Shown: positions 8,222-17,239, counted from the first letter of the stretch. The stretch is DNA of 64,000 bases from Scandinavium lactucae (GCF_033843265.1 NZ_JAWXRD010000029.1:186001-250000), one strand, 5' to 3'. Notes: generated by a model not told the origin, from the letters alone. Made by a program: numbers and translations.

Positions 8222-10776
8222 TTGGCGTTCACCGTAATTGTACCGTCGTTAGGTTCCCAGGCCGTGAAAGGCTGAGGGCGGGAGTAGTGATAGCCCTGGG
8301 CTTTTTCGCAGCCCATACCCTGCAATTTTTCGCCCATCTCTGCGCTCTCAACCCCTTCTGCCACCAGCGGCACGCCAAAGGACTGCGACAACATAATCAC
8401 CGAGGCAATAATGGCTTCACTCTTTTGGTCATCAATGATGCCACTCACAAAATCGCGGTCGATTTTCAGACAATCGAACGGCAAAAGATGGAGATACGAC
8501 AAACTGGAATAACCGCTACCAAAATCGTCAATCGCTACGGACAGCCCAAGACGACGCAGATAGTTGAGGGTGTCAATCACCTCATGACTGTTTTGCAGTA
8601 AAACACTTTCGGTAATTTCCAGGCAGATATTGCTGTTAATCAGCTCGTTACGCTGAATGCTTGCCAGCAAATGTTCAGAGAAATCGGGCTGTTGTAACTG
8701 CACGGCGGAAATATTGATGTGAAGCTTAAAGTTGTCGGGCGCACCACGAGCGATAAACGCGGCAAGCTCACGGCACGCTTCTTCAATAATCCAGCGCCCC
8801 AGTTTGATGATGGTGCCAGTGCGCTCCGCAAGCCCGATAAACACGTCTGGCGGTACAAAGCCCAGCTCTGCGGATTGCCAGCGGATAAGGCATTCCCCTT
8901 CCGTAAAGGTCTGCGCATAATCCAGATCAACAATCGGTTGAAGCACCAGATGAAAACCGTCGTTTACCAAATCCTCACGCAGGGCCTGGAACATGCGGAT
9001 ATTATTGAGTTCGTTTTCGCGCATTTCTGGCTGGAACAAGACATATTCGCGGTTGGACCCGGTACGAATTTGTTGTAACGCCAGCCCCGCGTTCATCATG
9101 CACTCCAGCAGGTTTTCCGCGGTGATGGTCTCGAGGACTGCTCCGGCATAACCGGTGAAAACGTGAAATGTCTCTTGCTGTTCATCATAAAGATGTCTGG
9201 CGGGCGTATCCTGGAACAGTGAAGAAACCAGCCCCCAATAAGTATCGAGATCTTTTTGCTCATTATGGCCCGGGAACACCACGATGACGAAGTCTTCAGA
9301 GTAACGGCAGAAAACGCTCCCCGTCGGGGCCAGTTGAACCAGACTCTCTGCAAAAAAACGGATGAATTTCGTGGCGTACCGTTGGCCCAACGTACTGCGC
9401 ATATCGTGGAAATTGGTTACGTGGATCATCAACAATAAATTGCGATCGTCGAGCAGCATTGGCTCATGCAAAAAGCCTTCGCGGGTGAGTAGCCCGGTAT
9501 CTTTATCTTTCTCAATTCGCTGCTTTTGTTCATTCAGCATCACGGTTATCAAACCCGATGCGCTGCTGAGTTCCTTTTCAAGTACTGCTATCTCTGTAAA
9601 CAACGTGTCTTTTTCCACAGGCTTCCACGATTGCTTCCCAAGCAGTTGCGTTTTCTGCACCAGTTGATGCAGCGGGTGGAAAAACTGCCGCACCAGCATA
9701 ATCATCAGTAACATAAAGAGCAGCGCCAGAGCTGGCATCAAAATGAGCGCCAAAGAGTGTCTGGTTTTGAACAGGCTAAAAGGATGCACATTCGGGGCGA
9801 TCATCACCATTGTGCCGTTAAACAACCCGGCCCCATCGCGCACCGGGTGCACTGTCACAAAATAATCTTCATCGTGATAAGTGACTAACTGAGTGGAGCG
9901 TGATTGCTCGTTCATCCCCTGTAGCATTGTTTTTAACGCCGGGAAGGTGTCTATGTTCGGCAGGCTGACATACTGGCCTTGATGCACATCTGTGGCTGGA
10001 ACCTCATATTCAGGACGGGAGGAGGCAATGATATTTCGTCCAGAATCAATCAACAGCAACGTGCTGTCTTTAGTAGGTGCAAACGTTGCCAGTAACTGGC
10101 TCATCACCGCCGGATTGATGTCGGAGAAAATAACCCCCAAAAACCTCCGGCTATTGTTATATAACGGCAGCCGCCAGCTCATCACCTGTCCCTGATTGGT
10201 CGACATATGGTAATAATTTCGGGTCCAGAAAGGGGTGTCTTTGGTCATCGCCTGAATAAACCAGCCGCGCGAGAAAATGTTATAATTTGCCACATGATTG
10301 ACCACCTCTGAATGCTCGGACGCGGTGCGGTAAATATTTAACTGGTCATTAACTGTCGGCGAGGTTTTTATCAGGAACAGGTTGCCGGAACGGTTATCCC
10401 TTTCAAAGGCGACATACTTCCCTTCTGCAGTCGCCAGCCCGAGGCGCGAAATAGAATCCGGGTGCGAAAAATCATTGCTCAACACCTCTTTCAGCTGTGT
10501 TTCGACATCCGGAGAATGGATGTCCCCATACGCCTTCACCAGGTCGGCCATTAGCATTCCGGCCTGTCGCGGCTTATCCAGATACATTTCTATCCGGTGA
10601 GTGATGTACTGACTTCTCTCGCAAAGCGTTTTTTCAGTCATTTCGGTATACCAGCCGCTGGTCTCCTGACGCTGGAGAAAGAAAAACAGCGCAATCATCA
10701 CGATAGTGCAGACCAGTAGCAGGCTGATTAAGGTTTTGGCAAAAGAAATCGGGTGTTGCTTAAACTCGCGGAACAT
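8218..10776 (-). CDS. Membrane-anchored EAL phosphodiesterase with degenerate GGDEF
   Basis: Predicted c-di-GMP phosphodiesterase of 852 residues: transmembrane helix (about 12-34), periplasmic CACHE-like sensor, second helix (about 340-362), HAMP-like linker, GGDEF-derived domain and C-terminal EAL domain. The GGDEF site is replaced by YSEDF (around residue 493), so this domain should not make c-di-GMP. The EAL site looks complete: ECLIR (Glu628), the INISA asparagine, EITES, IDDFG, KID, AEGVE (Glu807) and QG. I chose the ATG at 10776, not one further upstream: GGAGG sits six bases before it, and the hydrophobic helix then begins at the expected place. It overlaps the upstream gene by 17 bases. 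Confidence 0.88.
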   Translation of the reverse strand: MFREFKQHPISFAKTLISLLLVCTIVMIALFFFLQRQETSGWYTEMTEKTLCERSQYITHRIEMYLDKPRQAGMLMADLVKAYGDIHSPDVETQLKEVLSNDFSHPDSISRLGLATAEGKYVAFERDNRSGNLFLIKTSPTVNDQLNIYRTASEHSEVVNHVANYNIFSRGWFIQAMTKDTPFWTRNYYHMSTNQGQVMSWRLPLYNNSRRFLGVIFSDINPAVMSQLLATFAPTKDSTLLLIDSGRNIIASSRPEYEVPATDVHQGQYVSLPNIDTFPALKTMLQGMNEQSRSTQLVTYHDEDYFVTVHPVRDGAGLFNGTMVMIAPNVHPFSLFKTRHSLALILMPALALLFMLLMIMLVRQFFHPLHQLVQKTQLLGKQSWKPVEKDTLFTEIAVLEKELSSASGLITVMLNEQKQRIEKDKDTGLLTREGFLHEPMLLDDRNLLLMIHVTNFHDMRSTLGQRYATKFIRFFAESLVQLAPTGSVFCRYSEDFVIVVFPGHNEQKDLDTYWGLVSSLFQDTPARHLYDEQQETFHVFTGYAGAVLETITAENLLECMMNAGLALQQIRTGSNREYVLFQPEMRENELNNIRMFQALREDLVNDGFHLVLQPIVDLDYAQTFTEGECLIRWQSAELGFVPPDVFIGLAERTGTIIKLGRWIIEEACRELAAFIARGAPDNFKLHINISAVQLQQPDFSEHLLASIQRNELINSNICLEITESVLLQNSHEVIDTLNYLRRLGLSVAIDDFGSGYSSLSYLHLLPFDCLKIDRDFVSGIIDDQKSEAIIASVIMLSQSFGVPLVAEGVESAEMGEKLQGMGCEKAQGYHYSRPQPFTAWEPNDGTITVNAK

Positions 10777-13321
10777 CAGGAGCCTCCTGGCGGGTGATGT
10801 CATTAAACCAGGAGGAAAACGGCACTGGGTTGGCGAGGTGGTATCCCTGAACCCGTTCGCAGCCGAGGGTGAAATAATGTTCTCGCATTGCAGCATCCTC
10901 AATACCCATAGCGATTAACGGCACCTGAAAACCTTTGGCCAGAATCAGCAATGAATTGAAAACAGACAGGCTTTTCTCATTCTTGAGGCGATTAGAAATG
11001 AGATGCCTTGAGATTTTAATCATGTCGAAATGAATATTATGCAGATAGGACAGACTCGAGAAACCTGCGCCGAAGTCATCCAGACAAATAAGAATATGAT
11101 GGCGACGTAGGTAGTTCAGCACCTGGCCGGCCTGATGCATATCGCGGTCCAGCACGCTCTCGGTAATCTCAATACAGATATTTTCGTTAGTTAGCCCGTT
11201 CAGCTGGATGGTGTCCAATAAATGCCAGGCAAAACCCTGCTGTAACAGCTGGATAGCCGAGATATTGATGTGCAATCGGAAATTCGCCGGGGCTCCGCGG
11301 TGGATCATTGCCGCCAGTTCCCGACAGGCCTCTTCAATAATCCAGCGCCCCAGTGGAATAATTAACCCGCTTTCTTCCGCCACCGGGATGAACACATCTG
11401 GAGGAATGTCACCCAGTTTTTCCGAACGCCAGCGTACAAGACACTCCCCTTCGTTACAGGAGGTACTGTCGTCTTTCCCCACGATAGGCTGGATAACCAA
11501 ATAGATCTCATTGCTGGCCATCGCCCCGCTGAACGAGTCGTGCAGATGGATATTCGTCAGCTCGGTTTCCAGCATTTCGGGGGTATACAACCGAGTTTGC
11601 GCATTGCCTATTTTCTCAGCATGGCGCAGCGCTATCCAGGCATGCATTAAGATGTCGGTAATCGAGTCCGGTGTTATTTCCCGAAGTACCATCCCGGCAT
11701 TACCGGTGAACAGGATGTTCGTATTCTCATTTTTCCCCGACTGACGGTTTAAAGAAAATAATGAATTAATAATCCCGATATATTTTTCATAATCACTTTT
11801 CTGATTCATACCAGGAAAGACAATAATGAATTTATCAATATTGTCGCGTGCAACAATGATATTCGTTGGAAGCACGGTTTGTGCCTGCTGCATAAATTCA
11901 GTCATAAACTCGTCGGCATACTTATTGCCCAAGGTGTTCATGATTGATTTCATATTGGTCACATGGACTAGCGCAATAAGGTTATGATGCTGATAAATAC
12001 GCTCATCATTCAATAAACCACTGCGTGTATACAGCCCGCTCACCGGGTCATATTCTATTTTTTTACGCATCTGCTCGAAACTGTCTGAGAGTCGCTGCGA
12101 CAAATGGGTAAAACTGGATTCCAGCTCGGCTATTTCCTTAAATTGATAAGAGGCAGGTCCTTGAGGCCACTGACCGGACTCCATTACTTTGGTGCGCTGC
12201 ACCATATGGCTCAGCGGGGCGGTTATCCGCGCCAGCACCACGTGAACCAATGTCGCACTGAGCATGAACGTCAGGATTAGCCCCACAATCATAAAATTAT
12301 CATGCAGATTCACACTGCTGACGATCGACGAAGCCGGAACTATTAGCACCGCCTGCCATTTCAATTGGCCTGAATCATCGGTTATCGGAATACGACTGGC
12401 ATAATAACGAGCGTCCCTGAGAGGGGTATTGATAACTTCATTTGGGGCGGCATCCAGCAGCATTTTACCGATATTTGTAATCACCGGAGAGGTGTTTTTC
12501 GTCAACGATGGTAACGCCATGTCCGACTTTGCCGGTGTCCTCAGAGCACGTACTGAAGAAGCAATAATCTGATGATGCTCATCCATTATCAGCAAATGGC
12601 TGTCCCGATAAGGGAGTAAGTCTATGAGCATTTTGTTCAGATTCTGTAAATGCAGTTCACTGGCAATCACACCAATGTAATGACCCTTGCTATTGTAAGC
12701 TGGCACGCTGTAGGCAATGCCCAACTCTCTGCCGGTATTGAGATCACGATAAACGGGAGTCCAGAACGGTTTCCTATTTTCATTGGGCGACTGATACCAC
12801 GGTCGGTGCATGATGTCGTAATGCGGGTTCTGCATCGACACCGTTGAACGCGTTGAGAGTCCGGCATACGAGGTGAGAATGTGATGGGTAGACGCATCTT
12901 TAAGGGTCAGGTATTCCTCTTTTGCGCCTGTGCTGTGGTGGCTAACACCAATATAGTCACCCTGTAGATTGCCAAACTGCAACAGGTTCAGATTGATGCT
13001 GCCCTTGTAGACATCATTCATCGTGTTAATGATGTCGGCATATACTTCACTCACCGGAATGTTATCGGTTTTAGTATGTTCTAATTCATCCCTTAACACG
13101 GAGTCAGCCTGCCGTGGGATATTAATATAGTTCTCAACGGAGGCTTTCAGCATACTTGTTTTAGAGACAAACAAGTTGTGGCTCATGGTATCCAGTAGAC
13201 TCTGTCTATCCAGATAGACAACCGTTGAAACAATAGCGAATACCATGCAATAAAATGCAATGAATAAAGTCCTGATAGCTCCGGTCAGAGAGCAAGAAGA
13301 TGTTTTAAAAAAACGTAACAT
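10760..13321 (-). CDS. Membrane-anchored GGDEF-EAL protein with both sites impaired
   Basis: First gene of the c-di-GMP operon, 853 residues, same architecture as the following gene and probably a diverged tandem duplicate. It has transmembrane helices at about 16-37 and 342-364 flanking a periplasmic region. That region carries the CACHE-type RPWYQSP and PFWTPVYRD motifs. A HAMP-like segment, a GGDEF-derived domain and an EAL domain follow. GGDEF is replaced by DNIDKF (493-498). In the EAL domain Glu626 (ECLVR), the INISA asparagine, EITES, LDDFG and Lys769 are kept. However, KID has become KIS (Ser771) and the AEGVE glutamate has become Met805. That glutamate is essential in studied EAL enzymes such as RocR. 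A c-di-GMP-binding or partner-regulating role is therefore more likely than hydrolysis. Confidence 0.87.
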   Translation of the reverse strand: MLRFFKTSSCSLTGAIRTLFIAFYCMVFAIVSTVVYLDRQSLLDTMSHNLFVSKTSMLKASVENYINIPRQADSVLRDELEHTKTDNIPVSEVYADIINTMNDVYKGSINLNLLQFGNLQGDYIGVSHHSTGAKEEYLTLKDASTHHILTSYAGLSTRSTVSMQNPHYDIMHRPWYQSPNENRKPFWTPVYRDLNTGRELGIAYSVPAYNSKGHYIGVIASELHLQNLNKMLIDLLPYRDSHLLIMDEHHQIIASSVRALRTPAKSDMALPSLTKNTSPVITNIGKMLLDAAPNEVINTPLRDARYYASRIPITDDSGQLKWQAVLIVPASSIVSSVNLHDNFMIVGLILTFMLSATLVHVVLARITAPLSHMVQRTKVMESGQWPQGPASYQFKEIAELESSFTHLSQRLSDSFEQMRKKIEYDPVSGLYTRSGLLNDERIYQHHNLIALVHVTNMKSIMNTLGNKYADEFMTEFMQQAQTVLPTNIIVARDNIDKFIIVFPGMNQKSDYEKYIGIINSLFSLNRQSGKNENTNILFTGNAGMVLREITPDSITDILMHAWIALRHAEKIGNAQTRLYTPEMLETELTNIHLHDSFSGAMASNEIYLVIQPIVGKDDSTSCNEGECLVRWRSEKLGDIPPDVFIPVAEESGLIIPLGRWIIEEACRELAAMIHRGAPANFRLHINISAIQLLQQGFAWHLLDTIQLNGLTNENICIEITESVLDRDMHQAGQVLNYLRRHHILICLDDFGAGFSSLSYLHNIHFDMIKISRHLISNRLKNEKSLSVFNSLLILAKGFQVPLIAMGIEDAAMREHYFTLGCERVQGYHLANPVPFSSWFNDITRQEAPDVPRV

Positions 13322-13505
13322 AATAAGGCACCAGGCAGCGCTATTGTTTAAGGCAGATCATGAGCAGATAAAGAGATAACAAACCGAACAGAGGGATGAA
13401 CTGCGTAAGAGTAATAACTATATTTCAGCATGAAAGAATAACACAGGGTCGGCGAGGCGCTATTTCTAAGTTGTTTATTATTAAAAATAGGGTGCCGAGT
13501 TTTTT

Positions 13506-13530
13506 GCCCGGCGGCGCAAGCTTGCCGGGC
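13506..13530. repeat. REP palindrome
   Basis: GCCCGGCGGCGC AAGC TTGCCGGGC, a REP-type palindrome in the 276-bp gap between the c-di-GMP operon start and the rnpB terminator. Apart from this and the terminator I see nothing else recognisable in that gap. Confidence 0.8.
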
Positions 13531-13566
13531 ATACGATGATATATATAATTCCTGCTCTTAAAAGCA

Positions 13567-13588
13567 AAAACCCCGCCGAGGCGGGGTT
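13567..13588 (-). terminator. rnpB terminator
   Basis: On the minus strand CCCCGCC, a TC loop and GGCGGGG are followed by T residues, just after the RNase P RNA 3' end. This is the position of the main rnpB terminator in E. coli. Confidence 0.9.
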
Positions 13589-13597
13589 TTAGAAGAA

Positions 13598-13975
<378 letters not shown>

Positions 13976-13982
13976 GGCGCGA

Positions 13983-14011
13983 AGTATAGAGGGTTCGCGC
14001 CGCTTTGTCAC
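13983..14011 (-). promoter_or_regulatory. rnpB sigma-70 promoter
   Basis: On the minus strand a -35 of GTGACA (14006-14011) and a -10 of TATACT (13983-13988) are separated by exactly 17 bases. The -10 lies 7 bases before the mature RNA 5' end, as in E. coli. The -35 begins only 7 bases after the ampC stop codon. Confidence 0.88.
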
Positions 14012-14018
14012 CCTTGAC

Positions 14019-15167
14019 CTACAGCTTGTCGAGGATGGTGTACGCCGCTTTTACGCGCTCTGTATTGGGATACATCTTGTTAGCCAGCATCACAATACCA
14101 ATCTGCTTCTCCGGGATAAAGGCCACGTAGGCACCAAAGCCATTGGTCGATCCAGTTTTGTGCACCCACGATGCCTTCACTGCCGGCACCGGTGGTTCAA
14201 TCGCCGAGACTGGCTGTGCCGCCAACGCGACCTTATTGTCGCTGCCGTTAATCACGGTGGTGGTGGCTACCGGCCAGTTGAGCATTTCCCAGCCCAGCCC
14301 CTGATACATGCTGCCGCTGCGCCAGTAGCGAGATTGTGCCTGTTCGATGCCCTGTTTCAGCATCGGGTCGCTCACCTGCTGCGGATTCATGTTGGCCTGC
14401 ACCCAGCTCGCAATGTCTTCCACGGTCGATTTCACGCCGTAGGACTCGGCATCCAGCATCCCAGGCCCGACGTGCATCGGCTTGCCATCACGATAGCCCC
14501 AGGCGTACTGTTTTTCTTCACTGGCCGGAACGTTAATCCAGGTATGGTTGAGGTTTAGCGGCTGTAATACGCGCTTCGTCATTGCCTCTTCAAAGCCCAT
14601 ACCGGACGGTTTGACCATTAGCGCACCAAACAGACCGATGCTCGAGTTGGCATACACCCGGCGGGTGCCCGGTGCCCATTCCGGCTGCCAGTTCTGGTAG
14701 AACTTCAGCAGCGCCGCTTGATCGTTGACCTCGTCGGGAACCTGCAATGGCAATCCACCCGCCGTGTAGGTAGCCAGATCCAGCAGCGTAATCCCCTGCC
14801 ACTGCTTGCCGGTTAACTCAGGCCAGTATTTTGTGGCCGGATCGCTAAGCTTCACTTCACCACGTGCCAGCGCATTACCGCCCAGCACACCGGTGAAAGT
14901 TTTACTGATGGAACCCAGCTCAAAAATTGTCTGCGTCGTCACCGGCTGTTTTTTGGAGACATCAGCCACGCCATAGGTAAAGTAGTGCGGCTTACCCTGA
15001 TAGATCACCGCCACTGCCATACCGGGGATAGCCTGAGCGTTGATTAGCGGCTTCAGGGTTTGATTAACAGCGTCTTCTAACTGTTTGTCATTTAATGTTT
15101 TTTGTGCAGCAAAACCGGAAAACGACGCGCTGAGAACCAGCGCACAGCAGAGTGTTTTTTTCATCAT
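14019..15167 (-). CDS. ampC: Class C beta-lactamase AmpC
   Basis: Periplasmic serine cephalosporinase of the chromosomal AmpC family, which hydrolyses beta-lactams by acylation. From the ATG at 15167 the precursor has 382 residues: a signal peptide (about 1-20, ending FSGFA) and the catalytic domain. All active-site motifs are present: SISK (nucleophile Ser86 of the precursor), YAN in VYANSSIG, and KTG in HKTGSTNGFG. An ATG 21 bases upstream is less likely, because GGAAGA precedes the MMKKTL start at a suitable distance and the signal peptide begins there. The divergent ampR with its operator indicates inducible expression through muropeptides. No terminator lies between ampC and rnpB. The locus differs from the frdD-ampC-blc setting of E. 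coli and C. freundii. Confidence 0.96.
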   Translation of the reverse strand: MMKKTLCCALVLSASFSGFAAQKTLNDKQLEDAVNQTLKPLINAQAIPGMAVAVIYQGKPHYFTYGVADVSKKQPVTTQTIFELGSISKTFTGVLGGNALARGEVKLSDPATKYWPELTGKQWQGITLLDLATYTAGGLPLQVPDEVNDQAALLKFYQNWQPEWAPGTRRVYANSSIGLFGALMVKPSGMGFEEAMTKRVLQPLNLNHTWINVPASEEKQYAWGYRDGKPMHVGPGMLDAESYGVKSTVEDIASWVQANMNPQQVSDPMLKQGIEQAQSRYWRSGSMYQGLGWEMLNWPVATTTVINGSDNKVALAAQPVSAIEPPVPAVKASWVHKTGSTNGFGAYVAFIPEKQIGIVMLANKMYPNTERVKAAYTILDKL

Positions 15168-15245
15168 TGAAATTCTTCCATAAGTCACACGATTGAATGT
15201 CCGGGCCCTTCAGACAAGCTCAGTCTGCGGGATTTGACTGCCGGT

Positions 15246-15267
15246 CACAAACGGTTAAATTTAGCAG
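15246..15267. promoter_or_regulatory. AmpR operator in the ampR-ampC intergenic region
   Basis: Read toward ampC, CTGCTAAATTTAACCGTTTG matches the AmpR-protected sequence known from Citrobacter freundii and Enterobacter cloacae ampC upstream regions (established knowledge, recalled from memory). It lies about 80 bases before the ampC start and 29 bases before ampR. That position suits both activation of ampC and autorepression of ampR. Confidence 0.8.
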
Positions 15268-15296
15268 TAGCCTTAAGATTTTCTAACGGATAGCCC

Positions 15297-16169
15297 ATGA
15301 CCCGGAGTTACATCCCCCTTAATTCGCTACGTGCCTTCGAAGCGGCGGCCCGACATCTTAGTTTCACGCATGCTGCCATTGAGCTTAACGTCACGCACTC
15401 GGCTATCAGCCAGCAGGTCAAAGCCCTTGAGGATCACCTGAACTGCCAGCTGTTTGTCCGTGTTTCACGCGGGCTGCGGCTGACGACGGAAGGCGAAAGC
15501 CTGCTGCCGGTATTGAACGATTCGTTTGACCGGATCGCGGGGATGCTGGACCGATTTGCGGTCTCGCACGAGCGGGAGAAACTGAAGGTTGGTGTCGTGG
15601 GGACATTCGCTACCGGCTTTCTGCTGCCCCGGCTGGCGGATTTTCGCCGCAGCTACCCCTATATCGATTTACATCTTTCCACCCATAACAACCGCGTCGA
15701 CCCGGCGGCTGAAGGGCTGGATTACACGCTTCGCTATGGCAACGGTGCCTGGCACGGGACCGATGCGACATTTTTATGCCCTGCGCCGCTGGGGCCGCTG
15801 TGCAGCCCGGCGCTGGCCGCTGAACTCCACACGCCAGCCGACATACTACGCTTCACGCTGCTGCGCTCGTATCGCCCCGATGAATGGAATACCTGGTTTG
15901 AGGCCGTCGGGGCACAGCCGCCTTCCCCGACCCATGAGGTGATGGTCTTTGATTCCTCGGTCACCATGCTGGAAGCCGCGCAGGCGGGAATGGGCATCGC
16001 CATCGCCCCGGTGAACATGTTCACTCACCTGCTTAATAGCGAGCGCATCGTCCAACCGTTTGATGACCACATTCACCTCGGCAGCTATTGGCTGACGCGG
16101 CTGCAATCCCGCCCCCAAACCCCGGCCATGGATGATTTTTCCCGCTGGCTGGTGAATCAGAGCCTGTAA
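15297..16169 (+). CDS. ampR: LysR-type regulator AmpR
   Basis: Regulator of ampC that represses it when bound to UDP-MurNAc-pentapeptide and activates it when anhydro-muropeptides accumulate. The 290 residues match the family length of about 291. The winged helix-turn-helix is near residues 5-65 (LRAFEAAARHLSFTHAAIELNVTHSAISQQVKALE), followed by the effector domain. It is divergent from ampC with 129 bases between, the standard arrangement for inducible AmpC systems. The induction pathway also needs AmpG and AmpD, which are outside this window. Confidence 0.96.
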   Translation: MTRSYIPLNSLRAFEAAARHLSFTHAAIELNVTHSAISQQVKALEDHLNCQLFVRVSRGLRLTTEGESLLPVLNDSFDRIAGMLDRFAVSHEREKLKVGVVGTFATGFLLPRLADFRRSYPYIDLHLSTHNNRVDPAAEGLDYTLRYGNGAWHGTDATFLCPAPLGPLCSPALAAELHTPADILRFTLLRSYRPDEWNTWFEAVGAQPPSPTHEVMVFDSSVTMLEAAQAGMGIAIAPVNMFTHLLNSERIVQPFDDHIHLGSYWLTRLQSRPQTPAMDDFSRWLVNQSL

Positions 16170-16226
16170 CGGAAGCTCAGCGCCAAACTTTCACAACCCT
16201 TCTATTTCTTTCGATTATTTTGTTTA

Positions 16227-16267
16227 TTCGATCCAAATCACAAAACAACATTCCGAAAGCCTATAGT
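16227..16267 (+). promoter_or_regulatory. Likely gat promoter with CRP-like site
   Basis: A -10-like TATAGT (16262-16267) lies about 40 bases before gatY. A CRP half-site arrangement TTCGA-N6-TCACA (16227-16242) is centred near -40 relative to the predicted start, the spacing of class II CRP-activated promoters. The left half-site is weak (3 of 5 consensus bases). Catabolite control of galactitol genes is known in E. coli; the exact site here is inferred. Confidence 0.45.
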
Positions 16268-16270
16268 TTA

Positions 16271-16291
16271 TTTCGAAGATGATAAACGAAA
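16271..16291. promoter_or_regulatory. Candidate GatR operator upstream of gatY
   Basis: A perfect inverted repeat TTTCG-N11-CGAAA sits between the predicted -10 and the gatY ribosome site. A related CTTTCGATTATTTTG lies at 16208-16222 and CTTTCGAAATTTATC lies before gatR. DeoR-family regulators often use TTTCG-containing sites, so these are plausible GatR operators. Confidence 0.45.
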
Positions 16292-16306
16292 GAATTCGGA
16301 GGAAGA

Positions 16307-17161
16307 ATGTTCATCATTTCGACCAAAGCGATGCTAAAGAAGGCTCAACGTGAAGGTTATGCCGTCCCAGCCTTCAATATTCACAACCTTGAAACGCTAC
16401 AGGTCGTGGTAGAAACCGCGTCAGAGCTTCACTCTCCGCTGATTGTGGCGGGAACGCCGGGAACATTCAGCTATGCCGGTACGGGGAATGTTGTGGCAAT
16501 TGCCGCTGAACTAGCCAGAAGCTACAACCATCCTCTGGCCATTCACCTCGACCATCATGAAAGTTCGACTGACATCGAGCAAAAAGTAAAAGCCGGTGTG
16601 CGTTCAGTCATGATTGATGGTTCGCATCACGTATTTGCCGAGAACATCGCCCTGGTTAAAAGAGTGACTGACAACTGCCATCGCTACGACGTGAGCGTGG
16701 AGGCCGAGCTGGGACGCCTGGGCGGGCAAGAAGATGACCTGACCGTTGACGCTAAAGACGCCCTTTATACCCATCCCCTTCAGGCTCGCGAGTTCGTCGA
16801 AAAAACAGGCATCGACTCGTTGGCCGTCGCGATTGGCACCGCTCATGGGCTGTACGTTGGAGAACCCAAACTTGATTTTGACCGTCTGGCGGAAATTCGT
16901 CAGCACGTCGAGGTTCCGCTGGTGCTGCACGGTGCGTCAGGACTTGCTACAGAAGACATCCGCCGGGCGATCGGGCTGGGCATTTGCAAAGTTAACGTCG
17001 CAACCGAACTTAAAATCGCGTTCGCCAATGCGCTCAAAGACTATTTGAGCCTTCATCCCGATGCCAACGATCCCCGGCATTACATGATCCCCGCCAAAGC
17101 CGCGATGAAGCAGGTCGTCAGGAAAGTCATATTGGATTGTGGCAGCGAAGGAAAACTCTAG
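16307..17161 (+). CDS. gatY: Tagatose-1,6-bisphosphate aldolase catalytic subunit GatY
   Basis: Class II zinc aldolase that splits D-tagatose 1,6-bisphosphate into dihydroxyacetone phosphate and glyceraldehyde 3-phosphate. It ends the galactitol pathway. The 284-residue product equals the GatY/KbaY length. The family motifs are visible: AVPAFNIHNLET, the zinc site HLDHH around residue 83, VEAELGRLGGQEDD, AIGTAHG, LVLHGASGL and ICKVNVATELK. A strong ribosome site (GGAGGAAG) precedes the ATG. It is the first gene of the gat operon and needs GatZ for stability and full activity. The resemblance to E. coli GatY and the gatZABCD context decide GatY rather than KbaY. Confidence 0.94.
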   Translation: MFIISTKAMLKKAQREGYAVPAFNIHNLETLQVVVETASELHSPLIVAGTPGTFSYAGTGNVVAIAAELARSYNHPLAIHLDHHESSTDIEQKVKAGVRSVMIDGSHHVFAENIALVKRVTDNCHRYDVSVEAELGRLGGQEDDLTVDAKDALYTHPLQAREFVEKTGIDSLAVAIGTAHGLYVGEPKLDFDRLAEIRQHVEVPLVLHGASGLATEDIRRAIGLGICKVNVATELKIAFANALKDYLSLHPDANDPRHYMIPAKAAMKQVVRKVILDCGSEGKL

Positions 17162-17239
17162 CTCAGCCACGTCAAGGCCTGCTCGATCCATTTTGAAATT
17201 TAAACCATTAGCAGTAGTGCAACACTATCGGAGAGTAAC

